From: Castor canadensis | Taxonomy: Eukaryota; Chordata; Mammalia; Rodentia; Castoridae | Direction: 5' to 3' | Length of the DNA stretch: 64,000 bases | NCBI RefSeq assembly: GCF_047511655.1 | Contig: NC_133389.1 | Span: forward strand, 29,797,501 to 29,861,500 | Shown: positions 1 through 12,302 of the stretch, piece by piece | Layout: every line of letters starts with the position of its first letter | Numbering within the stretch: position 1 is the stretch's first letter | The notes under the pieces: model-generated | What the model was told of the DNA's origin: nothing | The model's input: only the letters and a program-made list of their open reading frames with translations | Database searches by the model: none | Program-made: the position numbers and the translations under genes

Positions 1-267
1 ACATTGCTACAATGAAGAAGCAAGTAACAGTGGAAATAAATAATAACTAAATCAATATGGGTCAATGCAAAAAAAATTGGACAAAGAAAGATATAGTTCA
101 AGGTACAACAAGTTCAAAGCCATGCAAAATGAAATAACACATTATGTAGAGATACTTTACACTAAAACTTCTTTAAGAAGCAGAGGACTGGTTACCAAAA
201 TGTCAGGGAATAGTTACCCATGTGTAAAAGTGTGATACATTACGAATACAGTGAGCTTCAAGTTTGC

Positions 268-920
268 TACAGGCCTGGAGTCATGGTTCAGAGTGTGGAG
301 CACCTGCCTGGCAACGTGAAACCCTGAGTTCAAATCCCACCACCAAAAAAATCCCAATGCGCTAGAGGCATGGCTCAAGTGGTAGTGTCTGCCTTATAAG
401 CACAAATAAAGCCCTGGGTTCAAAGCCCAATATGCTCCCTCCCCCTGCAAAAAAAAGAGGAAAGAAAAAAGTATTGCAACAGCTAAGCATGACGGTTCAA
501 GCCTGTAATCTCAGCACTCCAGAGGATGATCCAGGAGGATTGTTAGTTCGAGGCCCATCTGGGCTATGCAGTGAGATCCTGACTCAAGGAAAAAAAAAAA
601 AAAGACTAAAACTCTCAAAGAAAAGAAATACGTGGACTGGAGATGTAGCTCGTGGTAGAGTGCTTGCCTAATACAGACAAGGCTTTGGGTCCAATGCAGG
701 GATGCAAGGATATAGATTTGGAAACATCAATACAAAAACAGGTGGTGGGTGAGTACATCCAGGAAGAAAGCATAGTCAACTCAGAAGAGACAAGACACTA
801 ACAGTTACATAAAAAAGATGTGAACCTTGATGGTGGAGATGTGGCCCAAGTACCTGTTAGGAAGATAGAAGGCTCCGAGTTCAAACACCTGTACCACCTC
901 CAAAAAAAGAAAAAAAAAAG
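268..920 (+). mobile_element. SINE cluster: ID-like halves and one B1
   Basis: Right-half/ID-like units at about 272-350, 358-475, 631-700 and 828-920 (the last diverged), and a B1 monomer at 480-604. All are on the plus strand with A-rich tails. 1-267 holds AT-rich single-copy DNA. Confidence 0.75.
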
Positions 921-1431
921 ATGTGAATCTACAGCTTTCATGCATAAAGTAATAGGCAAGGAATTATCTCTAGAGAAAAAAGACAATATTCATAAGATAC
1001 ACAGAGAAGCCTTTCTTCTCTAAAAGTTCTTCTTAGATGGTTAACTTCCTGTAGAATTATGAGAAAAGACCAAGATTAATGGAGTCTTACTTAAGACCAA
1101 CCACTATAGGAAACCCTCCTGAAAGTTTTGACATAGCAACAAATAAAATCATTGAGCACTAAACATAAGAATGCTTGTCTTTATCCCTTTCAATTTTACA
1201 CCCTTAGTAACAATCATCATTAACCACCCTTTAACACCATTATAATAACATGACACTCCCATTAAAATGAATAAACCAAAACAGCAATGTACTTTCTGTT
1301 GTGACAAAATACAAATTGAAGTCATCTAATGTTACAAGTTTACTATTGCCACAGGGATTTTTCCGTTAAAACCACAAGTAGATAACATAAGTTGATTGAC
1401 ATAAACACAGACCATTAAGTAATATTGTTTC

Positions 1432-1660
1432 TCAGATGTGAATGTAGCTCAGTGGTAGAGCAGCCATTTGCAACTCCCATAGCATTACAATAAATCATCA
1501 ATATTACTGTTTTTATGGCAAGATTCTGTTCTAGACATATAAAAATGGGACATTATGGGGCTAGGGGTAGGGGATGGCTCAAGTAGTAGGCAAATGCAAG
1601 ACTCTAAATTGAAACCTCACTACTACAAAAAGAAAAAAAAACAAAAAAACAAAAACAAAG
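1432..1660 (+). mobile_element. ID fragment and ID-like half
   Basis: 1436-1465 is the start of an ID element (ATGTAGCTCAGTGGTAGAGC). 1557-1660 is a diverged right half ending in an A/C-rich tail. Confidence 0.6.
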
Positions 1661-2321
1661 AACATTCAAACTGCTAGCACTTCCAGAAATTTTTTTCTCA
1701 CCACTGTAGAACTGTTAAGAAATGCAAGCAACTAATGCCTCAAACATAACTTATACGAACCATTGAACTTATACTGCTGTTCCACATGAAAAAGCTACAG
1801 TATTAGAGCATCATAAATTGCAGCTTATACTCTTGCACAAGCAATATTCTAAACTAAATATGGCTTTCCACTTAGGAACAAAAAATCCCTTTGATATAGT
1901 CAATGTTTACTGACAAAACAAGAAAACTTCTGCCCATCAGTGGCTTTAATACTTGCCGTGACATAGAAATTTAAACTAACAACAACAACAAAAAAAAAAA
2001 AAAAAAACCAGCCTTAGAGGTACTTACTCCTTTGCAAAGCAGGATTGATTCAAATAGGACATCTTCTGCTGTCTTATCTAACCTAGTTTAAAATACCATG
2101 TACTAGGGCTTATCTCAATCTCCCTTAAAAGAACACAATGTTTTGAACATAATTTATGACTTTTATCCAAGATCACTGCATCTTTGACTTTATTTAAAAT
2201 TGGTATTAATAATCTGTCTATACTTGTACCAAGAAACATCAAACATAAAAAGTATAGAGGAAATACACTACAGGACCAGTGAACCTTTCATGTGAACATA
2301 CTCTTGCTTTCAATACTTAAA

Positions 2322-2975
2322 TTCTTTTTGGCAGTAGTAGGATTTGAGCCCAGGACCTCATGCCTGCTAGGCAGGTGCGCTACCACATAGGCCACTATGC
2401 ACATACGTGCGTGCACATGTTAAGATGGGGTCTCGCTTTTTTTCTTGCCCAGGCTGACTTTGAACCTTGATCCTCCTGATTTCAGCCTCTCAAGCAGGAA
2501 TTATAGGATTACAGGAATGAGCCAGCAGCTCCATTCTATTCTTGATGAGCATTTTTGTTGTGTTTCAGTTTGTGCTATTATGAACAATATATTATGAAAA
2601 ATTATATACATGTCTTCTTGTGAACACTTGTATTTATTTTACAATGTTTATATATATATATATATATATATCTAGGAGTTAATACAACTCCTAGCTTTTT
2701 AGGTCATAGAATATGCTTATGTTCAGCTTTAGTAGAAAGTTTTCTAAAATGATTTATCGGTTTGCCCTCCCACCATCTGAATTTCTCCTTCACATCTTCA
2801 TGAAAACCAGCATTGCTGTTACTTTGGTTTTAGTCATTTAGTATCGTCATTCTGGTGAAAGTAACCAATCTGTTTTGTCTTGTTTTTTTTAGGTGGTACA
2901 GGGGTTTGATCTCAAGGCCTTGCGCCTGTTAAGCAAGCACTCTGCTACCACTTACTAGGCAAGTCACACCTACAA
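2322..2975 (-). mobile_element. Composite SINE and ID-like half
   Basis: 2322-2535 is a full composite in minus orientation and 2884-2970 a solitary right half. Between them is AT-rich DNA with a (TA)n run at about 2650-2671. Confidence 0.75.
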
Positions 2976-3487
2976 TTCCTAATGAAAGTAGAATAGTATT
3001 CCCTATAAGTCTCTCATACCTAACAGTCATATAACCTGATCTAATACAATCCTAACTAGATATTTCAAGAGTCTCCAATAGATCTCACTCACTCTGCTTC
3101 ACAGACACCGCCCTCCCCACCTTGATGGACTGAAACCATTGAAAAGACTGTTAACAAAAGGAAAAACAAAAAAGGGAAAGCAGAGTATACGCCTCTGTGG
3201 AAAGGCTATGATAGCAAGGGCAATATAGGGCCCAAGCAGCATCCATACATTCAATGGATGCTTCAGCAAGAGACAAAATAAGTACAATCTGGCCCACACA
3301 AACAGGACCTCTCCCAACAATGTCAGAAAACAAATCTCAGGTCCACCAACAGTGCTAATGGTTGTCAGAGACCATGAGCTCAAAAACAGACAAGTTATTT
3401 GCTGCCAGCCAGAAATTCAGGAAAAACATAGCCCCATCTATCTTAAGCAGAAAGAACATGGACCTCAAGTATCAAGAAAGTTGTGTT

Positions 3488-3985
3488 GGACTGGAAGTGT
3501 GTTCTCAAGTGTGGAGTGCCTGCCTTGCTAGTGTGAAGTCCTGAGTTCAAACCCCAGTGAAGGGGAGGGGGGAGAGAGAAGGAGGGAGGGAGGGAGGGAA
3601 GGAGGAAGTTAGTTGTACCTAGCTGGGTACCCATGACTCATGCCGGTAATCCTAGCTATGTAGATCGGGAGGATCACAGTTTAAGGGCAGACCAAGCAAA
3701 CAGTTCTCGAGACCCCCATCTCCAAAATAACCAGACCAAAATGGACTGGAAGTGTATGACTCAAGTAGTAGGGTACCTGCTTTGCAAGTATGAAGCCCTG
3801 AGTTCAAACCACAGTTTCACAAAAAAAAAAAAAAAAAAAAAAAAAAAAGAAAAAGAAAAAGAAATTTGTGCCTAATAGCTACATTCAGAGCAAGATCTTA
3901 AGGCTGGGGACAATGGTAGAGCATCTGCCTACCAAGCATGCAGAGGCCCTGTGTTCAAACCCCAGTACCAAAGAAAAAAAGGATG
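3488..3985 (+). mobile_element. Three SINEs with a (GGGA)n tract
   Basis: Right half 3488-3562 grading into a (GGGA)n tract (3563-3608); a full composite 3618-3868 with an A-tail of about 28 bases; right half 3900-3981. Confidence 0.85.
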
Positions 3986-4143
3986 ACCTCAGTGGATGGC
4001 TTTCAGAGCAACAGCCCCAAAAAAACCACACACCACTGACTAAGCAGGGTCCAGAAGACAGAGTGGTGCCAGAGATGGCAGCAGAGAAGCCCACTGGTAC
4101 AAAGCGAGCCAGGATTAGAAGCAATACTTAAATATACCCATTA

Positions 4144-4551
4144 ATGCCTCAGGTCCGTGACTCCATGACTGCAGCCATAGCTGTAGGCTTAGCTGTTAAA
4201 GGAAAAGGTACATCTCCATTCGTGGAGGCGCAGACAGCCAATGGAACAACCAACGAGCAGGTATCTGTTACAGGAGTGACAGCAGGGAATTGGAAACTTA
4301 TTGACCAGCTTTTTAACAAACAGTTGTGTTTCAGTATGAGGCAAACAGAGAGTGCCTACAGATACAAAGATATTATCAGGAAGAAAGACAGCTTCATCTC
4401 TATCGTGTTAGCCACAAAATCATCAGAGAATGACTTATTAAGTGCTCTGAACAGAGCTCTGCTGACGATAGCAAGCTGGTGCAGCTCAGTGCAATTGGCA
4501 CTGTCTTCTCTTGTGGTCTCAACTGTATTTTATGTAGCATCTCATAGATGA
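4144..4551 (+). other. Unidentified 135-codon open frame
   Basis: The frame starts MPQVRDSMTAAIAVGLAVKG and ends VVSTVFYVASHR. Composition is ordinary and not simple-repeat or SINE, the C-terminal 30 residues are hydrophobic, and there are no flanking splice sites or promoter. It lies between two SINEs in the presumed ARK2N intron. It could be a retrocopy fragment of a gene I do not recognise, part of an old repeat, or chance. Confidence 0.25.
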
Positions 4552-4629
4552 CAGGGAAAAGAGAAAGCACTAAAATGGCAGAACCTATAAGACACTTTGT
4601 ATTTTCACTCAGTTTAAGAAGCCTATTAT

Positions 4630-5213
4630 TAGGCTGGCGTGCAGTAAGGCTCAAGTGATAAGAGTGCCTGTCTAGCAAGCATAAGGCTCTGAGTTCAAAA
4701 CCCCAGTTCCACCAAAAAGAAAAAATAGTCAGTACTTAATCTATGCCACAAGTGCATGGATGCTGGCAGGATACTTTAGAGTATCAAGTGTGCATGCTAT
4801 CCAAAGAGGGCAACCAGATCCTAGAAAAAATACAACAAATGTTTTTATTTTGCTGAACTATCAAGAACGTAAGACAGGCTAGGGTGTAGCTCAAACTGCT
4901 CCTCTTGCTACCTAGCAAGCAAGAGGCCCTGAGATCAAACTCTATCACCAAAAGGGAAGAGGGGGGAGAGAGAAACAGAAGAAAGGAAAGAAGGAAGGAA
5001 TGGAGGGAGGAAGGGAAGGAGGACAGGACAGGACAGAAACAGAAAGGAAAGGGGGAGAAAGAAAGAGGGAGAAGTGAAAGGGAAAGGAAAGGAAGAGAAA
5101 ATTATTTTTAAGAAAAAAAGAGGGTTAGAGATGTGGTGCAAGTGGTAGAGTGTCTGCCTAGCAAGTGTAAGACCCAAGTTCAAGACCCCAGTACTGCCAA
5201 AAAAAAGAAATAA
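4630..5213 (+). mobile_element. Three ID-like halves with purine-rich tract
   Basis: Halves at 4630-4727, 4876-4958 and 5121-5213. Between the last two, 4955-5112 is an almost pure (GGAA)/(GA) purine strand that probably grew from the SINE tail. Confidence 0.8.
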
Positions 5214-6363
5214 AAATACTTAAAATACTACCTCACATCCTCCCCTCCCCCCAACACACACACACACAAAATAGTGAGCAAAAACCTGAGTATAGACAAC
5301 TTGGAAATACCAGAGGTGCCTCAGGGCAAAATACCAGTTTGAGAATAGGAGATTAAAATTTAGGCCACAGCAAAGTAAAAAACAAAACAAAACAAAACAG
5401 ATCTAATACTCCTGCAGTGAGCTAGGACCCTAATAGTGGCTTCTATCACAAATGAAAAAGAGATCTAGGAAAAAAAAAACCATCTGCCAAGAAAGAGGGC
5501 TTACCAGGAAACTTGGAAGGAGATCAGTATACCCAGAGAATCTGATATCATTGCCTTGTTCTTACTTGTCTATAATTCAAATCTGTAGCATCCATGTGGT
5601 CAAGAAACCCTGAAAAAAGCAAAAACCTACAATGAAAGAGCATATCACCAATCTAGGGTCTCAGGATCTCCACAACCTAAATCTAACCAAGAAGGAACTT
5701 CTAACAAGGCAACTTCAAAATATGCAAGGAAACAAGGGGGAGGAAACAATGAAAACACAGATTTTTCTCTTTAAAGCCTGTGTGGAAAAAAAAGAAAGAG
5801 AACAGAGCCACCAGGTCACCAGTCCGTCTGTCTCTTTTTCTCACTCATTCATTCATTCATACACATTCATAAACACAAGCACACATGCACAAGATATGCC
5901 CTTATGCAATTGTAACAGATGATTAAGAAGTCAGCAAAAGTTGCTGTCTTCTGCATCTGATGCAGGAGCCTAAAATACACAGGATGGGAGTTGGGAGGGA
6001 AGATGCATATGGTGAACAGCAAGTAAGGGGGGGAAGCGCAAGCTAAAATACACAAGTTAAGTCAAAAGGACAAACTGAACTCTTAGTTTTGTTTCCTCGA
6101 CACCTTGATGGTGTACACGCCCTGCAGAACTGGGGCCCTCTGGCCCTTCTGTCAAACAGCTAAACACACCTGACCCAGGAATCAACAAAGCTGAAGGATC
6201 CAGGAAAAAGGTAGAACAGCTGCAGTCTTAGAAGTTGCCTCAATATAAAGAACTGAGTCAACAGATAAGCAAATGATGTGCACAAACTACAAAATCGCTG
6301 TAGCTTCATTTCTCCCACAATAATCTCTCTTGTGCCCAACTTTATTAAAAGCATACAAAAGCA

Positions 6364-6976
6364 AGGAGCCAATGGCTCACACCTTTAATCCTAGATACTC
6401 AGGAGGCAGAGATCAGGAGGATTCCAGTTCCAAGCCAGCCCAGAGCAAATAGCTTACAAAACCCTATCTCAAAAATACCCAACACACTCATGGCCCTAGC
6501 ACCATCTTCTTGGACATCTTTGCACCATACGAGCAAGTAGAGGAAGAAGCAAATGCATAGGCTGAAGCACAAAAGAAGAAAGATGAGGCAGAGGTCCAAG
6601 TAAACAGCTTTTGCAGCTGTAGAGGCCAGAGAAGTAGGAATAAGGAATGCCAGAAGCCAAGATGTTAGTACAAGTTGTTGAACTGCATGCTACTGTCTAG
6701 AATTTGTCTCAATGGATCTGAGCTTTCATGACCAGCTCTGAGACCCACCTTGCTCATAACCAAACTTTCCCTGCTGGTCCTTTGCCCTGGACCTGTGGCA
6801 TTCTGGACTAGTTCTGTTCTCAGCCATAGTCCAATGTGACACATGTACAATAAGCTATCTGTCTCAAAATAATACTCAACACAAAATAGGGCTGGCAGAG
6901 TGTCTTAAGTGGTAGATTGCTTCCCTATGTAGTGTGAGGCTCTGAGTTCAAACCCTAGTACCGCCAAAAAAAGAAA
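6364..6976 (+). mobile_element. Composite SINE split by an insertion
   Basis: B1 half 6364-6485 and right half about 6861-6976, separated by the unidentified insert described above. 5214-6363 has no clear gene or repeat. Confidence 0.75.
6486..6860 (+). pseudogene. Insertion in a SINE, probably a retrocopy of an unidentified mRNA end
   Basis: About 370 bases of non-repeat sequence split one composite SINE. The SINE text TCTCAAAAATACCCAACAC occurs before it (about 6467-6485) and, slightly changed, after it (about 6861-6882), as a target duplication would. The insert ends GTACAATAAGC, like a decayed AATAAA signal. Its first part (6490-6620) has an acidic/lysine-rich reading (QVEEEANA, then AEAQKKKDEAEVQ), like the C-terminus of a protein. 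I could not identify the parent. Confidence 0.4.
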
Positions 6977-7267
6977 AGGGAATTCTGGGAAGCATAGTTG
7001 GTCTAAGCTGACAAGATAAAAGATGGCTTAAATATAGGGGGAAGCAAAGGAGGCTTTGGAGTCTAAGAATGCAAAACAAGAAAGTTACCAGTATTGACTA
7101 TAAGTAATTCTCAAATTTGATTTTGCTTTATCTCATCTGTTGTCAAATCCATTAATCTTGTCTGCTCATTTGCTGCAATTCCTTGAGTTTCATATTTCTC
7201 CTATTTTCTTCCAAATCTAACTGCAGATCTATGTGAAAAGTAAGCTAAGCTACAAAAAGGAAAACAA

Positions 7268-7655
7268 GTCAGGCATAGTGGCACATGCTGGTAATCCCAG
7301 CTGTCTGAGAAGACAAGCAGAGGTAAGAAGATCAAGGTCCAAGAGACTTTTATCTAAAAAATTAATTACAGCAAAAAGAGCTGGAGGCGTAGCTCAAGTG
7401 TAGACCATTTTAACAAGTGCAACAAGGCCCTGAATTCAAATTATGACACCACACACACACATAAACACACACAAATCTGCATTTATGGACTAAGGTGTTC
7501 AGTGGTAGAACACTTGCCTATAATGTATGAGGCCCTAGATTGGATTCTTAATAATGCTTAAAAAAAAAGAGAAAAAGTTAAACTTTTTTTTTTTCTTTGT
7601 GGAACTAGGGTTTGAACTCAGGGCTTCAAGCTTACAAAGCAGGCACTCACAAAGG
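7268..7655. mobile_element. Composite SINE, ID and reversed half
   Basis: Plus composite 7268-7465 ending in (CA)n, ID element 7485-7575, then a minus right half 7582-7655. Confidence 0.7.
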
Positions 7656-7807
7656 AACATATTCTTAAGCATGAAATAAACTGCTCCACAAACAGTTAAT
7701 ATATAATTATCCTGAACATCTCTTTGGAGCTGCTGATGGCACTACTATTGAGCATGCAGTTTTGCAAGTACAGGACACTTAACTTGTTGTCGATGGTTGC
7801 CTCTACA

Positions 7808-8068
7808 TTTTTTTTTCTGGTGGTGCTGGGATTTGAACTCAGAGCTTCATGCTTGCTAGACAGGTTTTTTTTTTGGTACTGGGGCTTGAACTCAGGGCCT
7901 CATGCTTGCTAGGCAGGTGCTCTAGACCACTTGAGCCACTTATGATTGGTTTTTTTCAAGATAGGGTCTCAAGAACTATTTGTTCCAGCTGGCTTTGTGC
8001 CACAACCCTTCTGATCTCTGCCTCCTGAGTAGCCAGGATTATAGACATGAGCCACCAGTGCCCGGCCT
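7808..8068 (-). mobile_element. Nested minus SINEs
   Basis: A complete composite (7868-8068) follows a second right half (7808-7867). GCCTCTAC occurs on both outer sides, suggesting both arrived as, or became, one flanked unit. Confidence 0.8.
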
Positions 8069-8159
8069 GCCTCTACTTCTAGCCATCAAGAATTAGTGAA
8101 GCTTGAAAGCTGCAAGTTGTATGTAAATAGAAAAATGAGCCCTGTTGAAACTATTCCAG

Positions 8160-8282
8160 GAATGGGTGGAGGGGAGAATAAAGGAGAATGATGGAGGGGT
8201 GAATTCAACTATGATATATTGTAAGAACTTTTATAACTGTCACATGTACCCAAGTACAACAATAAAAATAAAATTTTAAAAA
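8160..8282 (+). mobile_element. L1 3'-end fragment of another tail type
   Basis: GGGTGGAGGGGAGAATAAAG, then GAATTCAACTATGATATATT, GTACAACAATAAAAATAAAA and an A-run look like a third L1 3' UTR form. It abuts the 5' break of the CCT2 pseudogene at 8283. Confidence 0.55.
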
Positions 8283-9340
8283 AATTTGCAAAAGCTTATT
8301 GAGAAAGTCATGACTGATAAAGACAAACTCATTTTTTTAGCGGATGGGAGGGAGGCGGCAGCAGCACTGGGGTTTGAACTCAGGGCCTCTTACTTGCTAT
8401 GCAGGCGCTATTACCGCTTGAGCCACTCTACCAGCCAAGACAAACTCATTTAACTTTCCAGGATTGTCCTTGGTGAATGAAGCCTATACCACTGTTTTGC
8501 ATGATGGTCAATTAACAAATTTCAGATGAAGCAGGAAAAGTTTTGCTTGATGCTCTTTGTGTTCATGTCCAAACTGTGAAAGACTCTAGAACAGTTTATG
8601 GAGGAAGCTGTTTCGGCTGTTTTGAGATGATGGTTCATGCTGTGACACAGCTTGCAAATAAGAGGGCAAAGCAGTTGTTGCAATGGACCCTTGTACTAAA
8701 GCTCTGTCAATGTTGCCAACTGTAATAGCTGACAATGTAGGTTATGACAGTGCACATTTAACGACACAGCTCTGAGCTTCTCAGTAAAGGCAATACAACA
8801 ACTGGGCTGAATATAAGGGAATATGACATTGGACATATGGCAACAGTGGATTTAACAGGAAGTTTCTGCATAAATTCCTGAATTCAAACCCCAGTCTCAC
8901 AAAAAAAAATTTCCATATAAAGCAACAACTTCTTTTTGTTTGTTTGGTTTTTGGTTTTTTGGTAGTACTAGGGTTTGAACTTAGGGTCTCAAGCTAGCCA
9001 GCCAGGTGATCTACCACTTGAGCCACTCCGCCAACCCTTTTTTGTGTTAGGTATTTTCGAGATAGGATCTCTCAAATTATTTGCCCAGTCTGACCACAAA
9101 CTTCCTGATCTCTATCTCTCAAGTAGTATAGGTTTAGAGGTATGAGCCACCAACGCCTGGCTGGCTGGCAATGACTTCTTATGAGTGTAACTGAAGCAGA
9201 TGATTCTACCAGTAGACGTCATCAAAAGAGCACCAAAGAAACATCACCACCCTTACCAAGCATCCCCAAATGCTGCTGATCACTGGATCAGTTTATAACA
9301 AAGCTGTGTTTAAAAGACTTGATCTTCTTAAAAGAAAAGA
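8283..9340 (+). pseudogene. CCT2: CCT2 processed pseudogene, 5'-truncated, split by three SINEs
   Basis: Retrocopy of the mRNA for chaperonin TRiC subunit beta, covering only the C-terminal part and 3' UTR. Pieces: 8283-8333 (KLIEKVM, parent KLIEEVM), about 8437-8875 ([37 protein letters not shown]), 8913-8937, and 9172-9340 (end of the coding region and UTR with ATGCTGCTGATCACTGGATC). SINEs interrupt at 8334-8436 (minus; 14-base repeat AAGACAAACTCATT at 8320 and 8437), 8876-8912 and about 8938-9171. Frameshifts and lost codons make it non-coding. It has no introns and is antisense to the presumed ARK2N transcript. Confidence 0.9.
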
Positions 9341-9341
9341 C

Positions 9342-9625
9342 TGACCAGGCATCAGTGGCTCAGGCCTATAATCCTAGCTACTTGGAAGGCTGAGATAGGG
9401 AGGACGCAGGGGTAGCAGATTGCAGGATCCCATATTCAAAATAATCAGAGCATGGGAGGGGGCCATGGGGTTGTCCAAATAATGTATACACATGTAAGTA
9501 AATATAAAAATGATAAAATAAAATTTAAAAAAATAACCAGAGCAAAATGGACTGAAGAGGTATGGCTTAAGTGGTAGAGTGCCTATTTTCCAAGCATGAA
9601 GTCCTGAGTTTAACACCCCAAAAAA
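9342..9625 (+). mobile_element. Composite SINE carrying an L1 tail
   Basis: B1 half from 9342, interrupted by the L1 tail (9453-9530), continuing to the right-half end near 9618. Confidence 0.85.
9453..9530 (+). mobile_element. Tiny L1 3'-end insertion, 78 bases, inside a SINE
   Basis: A second L1 tail type (CCAAATAATGTATACACATG, then TGATAAAATAAAATTT). It splits a composite SINE; the SINE text AAATAAYCAGAGCA is duplicated at 9439-9452 and 9531-9544. Confidence 0.82.
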
Positions 9626-9660
9626 TAATATTCTTAAGTTTGGACACTTAAATGGCCACT

Positions 9661-10485
9661 TTTTTTCCCCAAGACAGGGTCTCATGTAGCCCAGACTAGC
9701 CTTGGCCTTCCAAGGGATGAGATTACAAGCCTGTGCAACCATGTCCAGCTTTGACCTTCTGTTTTAACATGGGTCTAATTTATTTGCCAGTTCATTTTCC
9801 ATAAAACTCAGTTGATTTAAAAGTGCATTAAAGTAAAAACTTGAACTTTAAAAAAAAATAAACGTTAAGATGGGGGTGTAGCTCAAGCAGTAGGCTACCT
9901 GTGTAGCAAACATAAGGCCAAGTTCAAATCCCAGTACTAACAAAAAAAAATTTTTTTAAAGGACCAAACAGCATTTTCAAAACTAGAAACAGAAGGAAAA
10001 ACGAGCAAATTAAGCAACAGATACAGACAAAGAGCAAAGTAACAAACTGGAAAACAGATTTAAAGAAATTACCCATAATGGAGTACAAAAAGTATGAAAT
10101 GGAGTTAGGCATGGTATGCAGGCTGCAACCCCAGCATTGGGAGGCAGAGAGGCAGGAGTATTGCAAGTTTGAGGCCAGCAGGGCTAAATAGTGAGTTCCA
10201 GGCCAGCCGGGGCTACACTGTGAGACCTGAGGAGCTTCAACCGTATCTGGACCTGATTTAAATGCTCTTGAACTTTGAGCGCATGTGGTAAAGGGATGAC
10301 AATTCCAGGGAATCTTGGGAGTTAAATGTATCTATCCGGCATGTGGGAACCAGAAAACAGGAACTGGGTGGTTTTAAAAAATGTTCACAGGGCTGAAGAT
10401 GTTAGTTCAGAAGTAGCACCTACTTGCTTAGTACCTGTGAGGCCTTGGGTTCCATCCTCAACATTAAAATAAACAAATAAATAAC
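9661..10485. mobile_element. B1, ID-like half, B1 and ID
   Basis: Minus B1 9661-9753; plus right half 9868-9955; plus B1 10103-10232; plus ID 10389-10485 with (AAAT)n-like tail. Confidence 0.75.
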
Positions 10486-10947
10486 AAGTTAACAAAATCT
10501 TGATGATCCTCACTTCAAAAAGGGGAGGCTAATTATCTTCCCTAGTGGCTTGTCTCTACTAGAAGATGGTAGGAGTAATGTTCTATAATTTCCATGGTGA
10601 GGTAATAAAGATAGTTAGTTACTACCCAGCTCATGCCTCTTCTCTCTCCTACGATTGTTCCCTCTGGGATCTGGGTCAAGCCAGCCATGATTCCTTAAGG
10701 ATACTCAATCAGCCCTGGAAGAGTCCCACATGGAAAGAATTGAGGCTTCCATTAAAAGCCAGTTTTTGCCAACCATGTGTGTGAGTCACCTTGCAAAAAG
10801 ATCCTCCAGCATTTAGACAGTGGAAACTGCAGCTGACTTGACAGCAACCCCATGATAAAGTTAGAACTGGCCAACTAACTATTTCTAATACCTGATCCTT
10901 AGACACTGTAAGAAATAAATCTTTATTGTTAAAATTATTCCATTTGG

Positions 10948-11502
10948 GCTGAGGATTATAACTCAGTGGTACGGCACTTGCCTGGCACACATAAGGCCCT
11001 GAGTTAAATTCTCAGCACCACAAAAAAAGGAAAAAATTATCCCATTAGATTTAGGGACAGTTTTTACGGAACATCAGATATTACAACCAAGTAGTATTGT
11101 ATTAGAAATGAAAACCTTAGACTTATCATTCAAAACTCCAATCTTACACTGACAACTATCTCTAAACAATTCTATCTAGGTTTTCAGAACATTTTAATTA
11201 TTTTGATTAATTACTGCTCATAGCTAACCTGAAATGAATAATCCTCACATCTAAGAAAAGAATATGAGCTGAGTACCCCATGGCTCACACCTGTAATCCT
11301 AGCTACTCGGAAGTCAGAGATCAAGAAGAACTCAGTTCAAAGGCAGCCCAGGCAAATAGTTCACAAAACCCTATCCTGAAAATACTCAACACACACACAA
11401 AAAAAGGACTGGTGGAGTGGCTCAAAAGGTAGACTGCCTGGCTAGCAAGCTTGAGGCTCTGAGTTCAAACCCAGTATCGCCAAAACAAACAAACAAAGAA
11501 AA
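10948..11502 (+). mobile_element. ID element and composite SINE
   Basis: ID 10948-11036 and full composite 11267-11502, whose linker has become (CA)n. 10486-10947 shows no feature I can name. Confidence 0.8.
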
Positions 11503-11644
11503 GTGATGTCAATGGCCAAGATATTTTAAAAAGATTTTTAGCATACTTTCTGAATTTCCAACCTGCTTCTTACCCTAAGACTGGGCCATGCTACACATCT
11601 ACCCTCCTTTAACCAAACATGAAAGTTGTGAATGTCTGGACCTT

Positions 11645-12165
11645 TTATTTATTTATTTTGTGGCACTGGGGTTTAAACTCAGGACTTTGTACTTGCCAAG
11701 AAGGCACTTTACTGCTTGAGGTACAACTCCAGTCCATTTTGCTCTGGTTATTTTGGAGATGGGGGTCTTTCAAACTATTTGCCTGGGCTGGCCTAGAATC
11801 ACAATCCTCTGATCTCAACCTCCCAAGTAGCTAGGACTATAGATATGAGCCACAAGTGCCCAGCTTAGGTTGTACATTTTAAAGATAAGAGCTTATTTTT
11901 GTTTCTTTCAGTACTGGAGATTAAACCCAGGACCTCATCCACGATAGACAAGCACTTAAGTCTAAGCCATATCCCAGCACTTTTATTTTGAGACCAAGTC
12001 TTGCTAAGTTGCCTAGGATGGCCTCAAACGTGCTATCTACCTGTCTCGGCCTGGGATTACAGGCATATGCCACCATGCCCAGTGAGGCTTTAATTCAGAC
12101 TTTTAACATTTTTTTGGCAGTGCTAAGGTTTGAACTCAGGGCTCTTTGTACCTGCATGCCTCCAG
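11645..12165 (-). mobile_element. Run of minus-strand SINEs
   Basis: Composite 11645-11866, ID 11900-11970, B1 11978-12086 and a right-half piece 12110-12165, all in minus orientation. Confidence 0.8.
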
Positions 12166-12302
12166 CTCAATATAGACTCTTTCAAAATAAGTTTTCCTAA
12201 TGCATTTGAAGATTGATATTTAGAACTTGGTTGCCCAGAAATATACAAAAGTGCATCTTTTGTGTAAATCAAAGCACATCTATAGTTCAAATATAATAAA
12301 CA

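Noticed and set aside
1436-1465. Second tRNA 5'-half-like insertion (tRNA-Ala type)
   Set aside because: The text equals the start of an ordinary ID element and no flanking duplication was found.
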